Shown in pieces: positions 1-5,260 of a stretch of 7,575 nucleotides of DNA. Position 1 is the stretch's first letter. Each line of letters starts with the position of its first letter. Both the position numbers and the translations under genes were made by a program. The notes below the pieces were generated by a model. It was not told where the DNA came from, did no database searches, and saw only the letters and a list, made by a program, of their open reading frames with translations. Source of the DNA: Promethearchaeota archaeon (GTDB lineage: Archaea > Asgardarchaeota > Lokiarchaeia > Sigyniarchaeales > SOKP01); the NCBI GenBank assembly GCA_016840695.1, contig JAEORV010000064.1:1-7575 (forward strand), read 5' to 3'.

Positions 1-1189
1 TTATCTCAGCCTTGATTATCTCTTGAAGAGTATTTATTTCTGATAATTGCTTGTTAATGATATTGATTTTTTTATCAAGATTCTTAGGGCTCAATCCAGA
101 TTTCTCTGTTGAAGCGATTTCTTGTCTAACAAGATTGTAAGCTTTAAGTTGATTAAGGGAATTCTTCATTTTTTTAAAATTGAGGTTAAATTTCTTTCGG
201 AAATTTTCGAGAATATTTACTAAGAGCGAAATATTATTGAGAAAGTTCTTACATTGGTAAGCGTCTTCTTCAGATTTGAAAGCCTCTATAACCTCTTCAA
301 TAACAATCAGAAAAGTGAGAGCAATATCTTGAGGCTTTATTTCAGATTTAGAGAGCTGTATTTTAGGATGGGGCTCTAATTCTATATCGTCTAATATGCT
401 AGAAGTGTATGTAATACTGACAGGGTCCATTTTTTTCGCATTAGTTTCAGCATTCTCTTCAAATTCGCTAAAATCCGTAATTAATTCAAGCTCATCTAAT
501 TCAATCTCGGTTACTAATGGAGTGAAGCGCACCTGAAGTTGCTTTTTACCGAAATACTCGTCGTTTATTCTCAAGAATTGAGTATAAACCTGAATTTGGG
601 CTTCTCCGATGGGTGCAAATAAAACTCCCTCTTTCGGATCCAATTGATTTAATAATGGGTATATTTTTTCTTGCTTAATCGCTCCCGTAACTAGGATTTT
701 CTGCCAAGGGGCAAGGTCTGGCATGCCATCGAGAGGATTTTTTACAATAACTTTGATTTTATCTTGATAATTTAACTTCTCCAAGTTCTCCTTTGTTATT
801 CGGGCAACCTCCGCATTTGCCTCAAGAATGGTTATTTTGCCCTCTGGCGCTAGTTTATGCGCCAATGCTGCTATGTAACCACTCTTCGCGCCTAAAATTA
901 ACAATTCGTCTTTAGTATCTTTCAACGCCAAACCCTGGAGCATTATACTAATCATGTGAGGTGCGCTAATGGTTCGATAATTATATTCGTTTTGGTGATA
1001 AAAAAGTGCTGGGCGATCGTCATAAAGTCTTACATGATAAGCAAATTCTTCGGGTATAAATTCTTCGAGGTGTACATCTAAGAAGGCTTTGAATAATCTG
1101 ATGTCCTTAAGGTAATTATTACCAACTAGAGAGAATAAGAGGTGTATTTTTGCTTCATATAAAGTATTATTTTCCATCTTTTCAAACAT
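1..1189 (-). CDS. Protein-L-isoaspartate O-methyltransferase (PCMT)-like protein with long C-terminal extension, 3' end cut by window edge
   Basis: The frame is open from the ATG at 1189 to base 1 with no stop, so about 396 residues are visible and the C-terminus lies outside. PCMT enzymes transfer methyl from SAM to isoaspartyl residues to start repair of aged proteins in the cytoplasm. Supporting motifs are TISAPHM (residues about 73-78, the PCMT substrate/catalytic signature), a Rossmann glycine loop LILGAKSGYIAAL (97-109), ITILEAN (119-125, end of strand 2 with an acidic residue), KILVTGAI (164-171) and LLNQLDPKEGVLFAPIGE (about 179-196). The glycine loop is degenerate: GAKSG replaces the usual GxGxG, and the acidic residue normally just before it is Ile. 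Beyond residue about 215 comes an acidic stretch and then a Lys/Asn/Leu-rich, probably coiled-coil helical region of more than 150 residues that ordinary PCMTs (about 210-230 aa) lack. A second in-frame ATG at 1177 is an alternative start, favoured by the TATA-like box at 1206-1213. The fold assignment is firm; catalytic activity is uncertain. Confidence 0.8.
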   Translation of the reverse strand, partial: MFEKMENNTLYEAKIHLLFSLVGNNYLKDIRLFKAFLDVHLEEFIPEEFAYHVRLYDDRPALFYHQNEYNYRTISAPHMISIMLQGLALKDTKDELLILGAKSGYIAALAHKLAPEGKITILEANAEVARITKENLEKLNYQDKIKVIVKNPLDGMPDLAPWQKILVTGAIKQEKIYPLLNQLDPKEGVLFAPIGEAQIQVYTQFLRINDEYFGKKQLQVRFTPLVTEIELDELELITDFSEFEENAETNAKKMDPVSITYTSSILDDIELEPHPKIQLSKSEIKPQDIALTFLIVIEEVIEAFKSEEDAYQCKNFLNNISLLVNILENFRKKFNLNFKKMKNSLNQLKAYNLVRQEIASTEKSGLSPKNLDKKINIINKQLSEINTLQEIIKAEI

Positions 1190-1205
1190 AATATAGAAAA
1201 TCCAC

Positions 1206-1213
1206 TTTATAAA
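1206..1213 (-). promoter_or_regulatory. Candidate TATA box for the PCMT-like gene
   Basis: The sequence TTTATAAA lies about 32 nt upstream of the ATG at 1177 and about 20 nt upstream of the ATG at 1189. Archaeal TATA boxes are usually centred about 26 nt before the transcript start, which would put the start near 1183. That favours the 1177 ATG with a very short leader. The background is AT-rich, so this is suggestive only. Confidence 0.4.
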
Positions 1214-1280
1214 ATTATAGTTTTTACTAAATTGTGAAATTTTGGAGATAGGACTCGTGAGCTATTCGAAAACTATAATT
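1213..1280. repeat. 12-bp perfect inverted repeat in the divergent intergenic region
   Basis: AATTATAGTTTT at 1213-1224 is the exact reverse complement of AAAACTATAATT at 1269-1280, with a 44-bp spacer. The left arm abuts the TATA-like box of the leftward PCMT-like gene. It could be a paired operator for a DNA-binding regulator controlling the divergent genes. The arms are AT-rich, so chance cannot be excluded. Confidence 0.4.
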
Positions 1281-1327
1281 AATGTCTTACTTTTTTTTAA
1301 TTATCAAATATCATTTAGGATATTGTG

Positions 1328-1336
1328 TTATAAATA
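1328..1336 (+). promoter_or_regulatory. Candidate TATA box for the SDR gene
   Basis: TTATAAATA lies about 64 nt before the ATG at 1396. A transcript starting about 26 nt downstream (near 1358) would have a leader of roughly 38 nt that contains the strong SD at 1383-1390. A second AT palindrome, TAAAATATTTTA at 1368-1379, is closer but would leave no room for the SD in the transcript. Confidence 0.3.
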
Positions 1337-1382
1337 TACTACTTAAAGGTCACGAAGGGAAAAAAATTAAAATATTTTAGTT

Positions 1383-1390
1383 AAAGGAGA
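1383..1390 (+). promoter_or_regulatory. Strong Shine-Dalgarno site of the SDR gene
   Basis: AAAGGAGA is followed by a 5-nt gap to the ATG at 1396 (6 nt from the GGAG core). This is a textbook ribosome binding site and fixes the start codon. I see no comparable site in front of the other genes whose upstream sequence is visible here, which appear leaderless or near-leaderless. Confidence 0.75.
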
Positions 1391-1395
1391 TTAGA

Positions 1396-2373
1396 ATGAA
1401 AGTTTTTATAGTTGGAGGCACGGGTTTTTTAGGCTATTATTCTACTTTAGAATTTCTCAAGCGCGGTCATGAAGTTGATACAATGGCTCTTCCGGATATT
1501 CCACTAGGAGAGTGGTTTCCGAAAGACAAGGTAAATGTTTCATATGGAAATGTGTTTGAAAAAAGCCACGAAGAACTCGTAGAGATTTTTAAAGGATACG
1601 ACGCATTGGTGTATGCTGTAGGTCCTGATGATAGATACATACCAAATGCACCTGCTTACGAATTCTTCTACGAAAGATTAGTAAATGCATGTGGTAGAGT
1701 TATTATGGGTGCAAGAGATGCAGGAGTTAAGAGAGCGGCAATTTGTAACTCGTATTTTGCGTATTTCGATAGAAAAATGCCAGAATTAAAACTCGCTGAA
1801 AATCACCCATATATCAAATGTCGGATTGAGCAAGCAGAACACTGCATCTCTATAGGAAATGACAAGATGGATATAATGATTATGGAATTACCTTACATCT
1901 TTGGAACTATGCCAGAGAGGGAACCGCTCTGGAAGGAAGTTTTTGTAAAGAGAATTCAAAAAATGAATAAAAGAATTTACTTCTTTAAAGGTGGAACAGT
2001 AATGATGTCAGTAGAGAGAGTTGCTGAATCAATTGTAGGAGCAATTGAACAAGGAAAAGGTGGAAAACGATATCCGTGCGGTGATGAGTGCGTATCCTGG
2101 GATACTTGGTTAAAATGGATCATGCAAGCAATGAAGGTAAAGAAAAAAATTATTACAATGCCAACTTTCCTGGGAACTCTATTTGGAGCGTACATGAGGA
2201 GAAAAGATAAGAAGGAAGGAAAGGAAGGAGGCTTAAATCATAAGAAGCTTTTTAAAGACATCCAATGCAGGGAATTATGGTACGATCCTACAGAAACCTG
2301 CGAAGAATTGGGAGTTTCTCGAGGCGGTCTCAAAGAATCTGTCATTAAAACGATTGAACGCTGTATTTCATAA
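1396..2373 (+). CDS. Extended SDR-family NAD(P)-binding protein (NAD-dependent epimerase/dehydratase-like)
   Basis: This 325-residue cytoplasmic protein begins with a Rossmann nucleotide-binding motif, MKVFIVGGTGFLGYYST, with GGTGFLG at residues 7-13, as in epimerases and dehydratases of the extended SDR superfamily. DALVYAVGP (69-77) fits the strand after the acidic-loop region. The family's YxxxK catalytic pair would align with HPYIKCRIEQAE (137-148), giving Tyr139 but Arg143 instead of Lys. Ser119 (CNSYFAYF) fits the upstream Ser position. The substrate domain (about 165-325) includes ELPYIFG and a Lys/Arg-rich stretch around 248-285. The missing catalytic Lys suggests an atypical SDR that may bind a nucleotide without classical redox chemistry. 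Substrate is unknown. The strong SD and, by eye, slightly higher GC than its neighbours hint at acquisition from a bacterium, which is an inference. It is likely transcribed alone. Confidence 0.85.
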   Translation: MKVFIVGGTGFLGYYSTLEFLKRGHEVDTMALPDIPLGEWFPKDKVNVSYGNVFEKSHEELVEIFKGYDALVYAVGPDDRYIPNAPAYEFFYERLVNACGRVIMGARDAGVKRAAICNSYFAYFDRKMPELKLAENHPYIKCRIEQAEHCISIGNDKMDIMIMELPYIFGTMPEREPLWKEVFVKRIQKMNKRIYFFKGGTVMMSVERVAESIVGAIEQGKGGKRYPCGDECVSWDTWLKWIMQAMKVKKKIITMPTFLGTLFGAYMRRKDKKEGKEGGLNHKKLFKDIQCRELWYDPTETCEELGVSRGGLKESVIKTIERCIS

Positions 2374-2419
2374 ATGAAACGAGAAATTAAACCCTGTGTT
2401 ATTTTCTTATATGTGTTCT

Positions 2420-2450
2420 AATGTTGAAACATTTCTTTTTCTTTTCATTT
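2420..2450 (+). terminator. Candidate terminator after the SDR gene
   Basis: A small hairpin with stem AATGT (2420-2424) and ACATT (2429-2433) and a 4-nt loop is followed by a T-rich tract to 2450 that includes a run of five Ts and a run of four Ts. Archaeal termination depends mainly on such T-tracts. It lies about 50 nt after the SDR stop codon and before the rhomboid promoter, which fits separate transcription units. Confidence 0.45.
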
Positions 2451-2462
2451 AATTTACAAAGA

Positions 2463-2472
2463 TTATAATTTA
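2463..2472 (+). promoter_or_regulatory. Candidate TATA box for a leaderless rhomboid transcript
   Basis: TTATAATTTA, preceded by an A/C-rich stretch (ACAAAG), is centred about 26 nt before the ATG at 2493. This is the spacing expected if transcription starts at or beside the start codon. No SD is present, which agrees with a leaderless mRNA. Confidence 0.45.
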
Positions 2473-2492
2473 AAGAATAATAAAACAACATA

Positions 2493-3083
2493 ATGATTGT
2501 TTTAGATCAAGAATCAATCACCGAAGCTCGCTTGACTATTTCTCTAATTGTTTTAAATGTTGTTTGTTATTTTCTTGCTTTTATTGGTGATGACAACGAT
2601 TATTTCTTTCTATTTGCTCAAGTAAATGCAAGCATCATTAACAACTACGAATATTGGAGGCTTTTTACCTCAATGTTCCTCCACTCTGATCTTTTGCATT
2701 TATTTATGAACATGTTTACCTTGTTATTATACGGTTCCTTAGTTGAAAAGTTTTTTAAAAAATATGAGTATTTGATAATTTACTTCTTTTCTGGATTCTT
2801 AGGTAATTTGTTTACCTTAGTGTTATACCCTCCATATTCATTAAGCGTTGGCGCATCAGGAGCAATATTTGGATTATTAGGAGCCGCTTTCGTTTTGGTA
2901 GCAAGAAGTAACGAACGCACGGTATTAGTACTTGCTATCATATATCTCGTCTATTTTATGGTGGCGTCTTTTCAGCCCGGGATTAATGCTTGGGCTCATC
3001 TTTTTGGATTGATAGGTGGATTATTGTTTGGATACCTGTTTAGTCAGAAAAGACGCAAGGTTTCAGCGACTTACGATTATTAA
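2493..3083 (+). CDS. Rhomboid-family intramembrane serine protease
   Basis: This 196-residue protein is a minimal six-helix rhomboid with no extra cytosolic or zinc-ribbon domain. Predicted membrane segments lie near residues 15-34, 57-81, 93-112, 118-138, 144-161 and 166-184. The family signatures are all present: Trp55-Arg56 in the L1 loop, HxxxxHxxxN in helix 2 (His64, His69, Asn73; oxyanion-hole residues), GASG with nucleophile Ser122, and AHLFG with the catalytic His169. Rhomboids cleave transmembrane substrates within or near the bilayer. The complete Ser-His dyad predicts an active enzyme. The substrate is not suggested by the context. The tail after residue 184 is basic (QKRRK), consistent with a cytoplasmic C-terminus. 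The upstream region lacks an SD and has a TATA-like box at leaderless spacing. The gene converges on endonuclease III with 4 bp between stop codons. Confidence 0.95.
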   Translation: MIVLDQESITEARLTISLIVLNVVCYFLAFIGDDNDYFFLFAQVNASIINNYEYWRLFTSMFLHSDLLHLFMNMFTLLLYGSLVEKFFKKYEYLIIYFFSGFLGNLFTLVLYPPYSLSVGASGAIFGLLGAAFVLVARSNERTVLVLAIIYLVYFMVASFQPGINAWAHLFGLIGGLLFGYLFSQKRRKVSATYDY

Positions 3084-3087
3084 TAGT

Positions 3088-3771
3088 TTAGACTTTCTTT
3101 TTCTTCTTTTTTCTTTTTTCTTCTTCCATTGTAAAGTCTTTCGGGCAAAAATCTTTTATCGGGCATTTATCGTGCTTTGGATTTATGGGTAAGCAGATCT
3201 GTTGGCCAAACTTAACAAATGAACGATTTAATTTCAACCAGAGATCTCTAGGAACGACTTGTTTTAAAGATCTTTCTGTCTGTTCTGGAGTTTTTGTTTT
3301 AACCCATCCTAACCTGTTAGAAATTCTATGAACATGAGTATCCACGGGAATGGCGGGAGTATTAAAGGCATAAACTAAGACGCAATTTGCCGTTTTGGAA
3401 CCAACGCCTGGTAGATTAACAAGCTCATCATAATCATTAGGAACCTCTCCATCGTAATTAGCATCAATTATCCTTGAAACTTCTTTTATTCGAGCAGCTT
3501 TTACTTTATAAAAACCAGATTTGTAAATTAGAGGTTCTAAATCTTCGATTTTTGCCTCAGCGATCATTTTTGGCGTGTTATATTTAGCAAATAATTTCTC
3601 TGTTGCTTGTTTTGTATTGGCATCTTTTGTTCTTGCTGAAAGGATAGTTGAGATTAGAATCTTAAAGGGATCTTGCTTTCTTTGCGCAAGTTCGTCCAAA
3701 TGTGCGTTTCCTTCAAGAATGTTTTCGATCTTCTCTAAAATATCGCTATAATCCAATATTATTCTACTCAT
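3088..3771 (-). CDS. nth: Endonuclease III (HhH-GPD DNA glycosylase/AP lyase) with a Cys-to-His change at a predicted Fe-S ligand
   Basis: This 227-residue enzyme belongs to the base-excision repair family that removes oxidised pyrimidines and nicks AP sites. It has ILSARTKD (42-50, the archaeal-like version of the damage-recognition helix), the helix-hairpin-helix LPGVGSKTAN (120-129) with catalytic Lys126, and VDTHVHRISNRLGW (143-156) with catalytic Asp144. The C-terminal loop has Cys193, Cys203 and Cys209 at the exact spacing of the family's C-x6-C-x2-C-x5-C cluster, but residue 200 is His (codon CAC) where the second Cys is expected. The protein ends in an acidic-then-polylysine tail (EEEKRKKKKKKV). 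The ATG overlaps the stop of the upstream methyltransferase gene by 4 bp (ATGA), implying co-transcription and coupled translation. Glycosylase identity is secure; the state of the cluster is uncertain. Confidence 0.95.
   Translation of the reverse strand: MSRIILDYSDILEKIENILEGNAHLDELAQRKQDPFKILISTILSARTKDANTKQATEKLFAKYNTPKMIAEAKIEDLEPLIYKSGFYKVKAARIKEVSRIIDANYDGEVPNDYDELVNLPGVGSKTANCVLVYAFNTPAIPVDTHVHRISNRLGWVKTKTPEQTERSLKQVVPRDLWLKLNRSFVKFGQQICLPINPKHDKCPIKDFCPKDFTMEEEKRKKKKKKV
3093..3127 (+). terminator. Pyrimidine tract likely terminating rhomboid transcription, inside the nth 3' end
   Basis: Thirty-five consecutive pyrimidines, mostly T with two runs of six, begin 10 nt after the rhomboid stop. 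Archaeal RNA polymerase terminates at such T-tracts on the non-template strand. The same bases, read on the minus strand, encode the Lys-rich C-terminus of endonuclease III. Confidence 0.5.
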
Positions 3772-5171
3772 CCTTGTTTTTCATAGATGTATATTTTTCT
3801 CTTGACTATTTGGCCCTTTTTTGCGTCTATTAATGTCTTAAAATGTTGTTTTTGAAACTGAAGCCGTATATTTGATTTATTTACAATTCTATTTTGGTCG
3901 AGAATTGGTATCGACTTGAAATTATATTTTCTTGCGATTTTTTCTATATTTAATTGGAGGTCTCCTCCGTCTACAGTACTAAAAATTGGAGCAACAAAAA
4001 CAAACCTGCTATTAGGTTTTAAAATTTTGTTCGCTTCATCAAATGTGGCTTTATATAAAGGTTCTAATTCTGTTTCTATTAATTCTTGAACTTGACTAAA
4101 GTAGGGTTTGTTTTTAAAAAATGGACCCAATGAAGGTTCAGTGCAAACTCCATCAAAATAATTGACATCAAATTTACTCGACAGATCCCTCACGTCGGTC
4201 GTTTTAAACTGTTCTCTTAATAAAAACGGAACTTCCTCTTCTAATTCTTCGATCAACCAATTAATATTTCTTAAAGTATTGTTAACTTTTTTCGCTTCAA
4301 TGTCGGAGCCATAAATTTGAAAATCTTGAATGAGCGCAAATAAGGGAATCGTTCCGTTCCCTACAAAAGGATCGATTATTTTCTTTAATTCTCTTTCTTC
4401 GAAAAGATTTAAAAAATTTAACATCATTAAAGCTAATTTTGGTGATATAGCACTTTTAAATTCCTTAAAAGGGCGTTCTTCGTCTACTTTTTTCTTGAAG
4501 TTAGGATCGTCAGATGTAAAAGTTCTTGCTATATATACTCCTTCTTCAGTAAATCCAAACACAATTTCAGCTCTATCAGGATTAAACAAGCCATATTTAA
4601 TTAAATGATGAGGAAAGATTGGGTTTAAGTTCCCAGATTTAATGTTTTCCTCGGGATATTTGTAATAAAGTGATTTTTCTGCTCCCTTTTCTTTTAAAAT
4701 ATTCATTATCTCCTTGTTTAAGAAGGGTAAAAAGTGTTTAATTAACACCTTGGAATAATATTCGTCATCGTAAAAATTTGGATAAATAGATGTGGCAAAA
4801 AATAGATTTTCCTTCTTAATTCTCTGAAATACATTGTCTAATACTTGGCTAAGATTGGAAAGTATCTTGTTCCTAGTTCGCTCTACTAACTTAAATTTCT
4901 CAATGTGAAGGGGAAATGCATCATGAATCGTCTGAATATTGATGAAATCGAAAATCTTGCATATCTTTTGAGTCCCCCCCAAGATGAATTGAAGTTCCAT
5001 CAACCGGTTAATGTAATGTCTATCCTCATGCAAATTGTCGAATTCCACGATTGCAATGTTAGCAGAATAGTCTGTAATTTTCCCCTTGAATTCAGAATTC
5101 TTGAGGACGTTATCAAGTTCGGCGATACTTAATTGCCAATTGCTTCCGAGTACAAAAATGAATTTATCCAT
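3768..5171 (-). CDS. TRM11/Trm-G10-like SAM-dependent RNA methyltransferase with atypical motif IV
   Basis: This 467-residue protein has an N-terminal region resembling TRM11-family proteins: a strand starting KFIFVLGSNWQLSIAEL (3-19) and the conserved LGGTQKI (64-70). These suggest a THUMP/NFLD-like RNA-binding part. A Rossmann methyltransferase domain follows, with motif I IIDPFVGNGTIPLFA (265-279) and IYGSDIEAKK (286-295). This pattern is typical of enzymes that make N2-methylguanosine at tRNA position 10. The expected catalytic motif IV (N/D-P-P-Y, usually DPPYG) is replaced by TEPSLGPFF (344-352), so the base-flipping aromatic is absent or displaced. At 467 aa it is longer than archaeal Trm-G10 (about 330-350 aa). 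The start at 5171 lacks an SD and has TTTTAAAA about 28 nt upstream. It overlaps nth by 4 bp. RNA methyltransferase family membership is well supported; the exact target is not. Confidence 0.8.
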   Translation of the reverse strand: MDKFIFVLGSNWQLSIAELDNVLKNSEFKGKITDYSANIAIVEFDNLHEDRHYINRLMELQFILGGTQKICKIFDFINIQTIHDAFPLHIEKFKLVERTRNKILSNLSQVLDNVFQRIKKENLFFATSIYPNFYDDEYYSKVLIKHFLPFLNKEIMNILKEKGAEKSLYYKYPEENIKSGNLNPIFPHHLIKYGLFNPDRAEIVFGFTEEGVYIARTFTSDDPNFKKKVDEERPFKEFKSAISPKLALMMLNFLNLFEERELKKIIDPFVGNGTIPLFALIQDFQIYGSDIEAKKVNNTLRNINWLIEELEEEVPFLLREQFKTTDVRDLSSKFDVNYFDGVCTEPSLGPFFKNKPYFSQVQELIETELEPLYKATFDEANKILKPNSRFVFVAPIFSTVDGGDLQLNIEKIARKYNFKSIPILDQNRIVNKSNIRLQFQKQHFKTLIDAKKGQIVKRKIYIYEKQG

Positions 5172-5195
5172 GATTAATAAAAAATGATTATGTTA

Positions 5196-5203
5196 TTTTA
5201 AAA
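5196..5203 (-). promoter_or_regulatory. Candidate TATA-like box for the methyltransferase-nth pair
   Basis: TTTTAAAA centred about 28 nt before the ATG at 5171 would place the transcript start almost on the start codon, giving a near-leaderless mRNA. No SD is visible between it and the ATG. It lies in the 89-bp gap after the GIFT gene, so the methyltransferase and nth may form their own transcript. Confidence 0.35.
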
Positions 5204-5260
5204 GTAGTGTGAAATTTCTATTTTACGGTTTTTAGCATTTCATATTCTACATGCAATTCA

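Noticed and set aside
1291..1298. Run of eight Ts in the divergent intergenic region
   Set aside because: No plus-strand gene ends upstream of it, so a terminator role has no obvious target; such runs are expected in AT-rich spacers.
1190..1395. Search of the largest non-coding gap for a tRNA, small RNA or riboswitch
   Set aside because: No cloverleaf, conserved riboswitch core or GC-rich structured segment is visible; only promoter-like boxes and the inverted repeat were found.
1977..2195. Minus-strand 72-codon open frame inside the SDR gene
   Set aside because: Antisense shadow of a clearly coding region with a strong SD and Rossmann motif.
4330..4608. Plus-strand open frame opposite the methyltransferase gene
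   Set aside because: The opposite strand encodes a well-recognised SAM domain over the same bases; no domain or RBS supports this frame. The same holds for 4905-5132.
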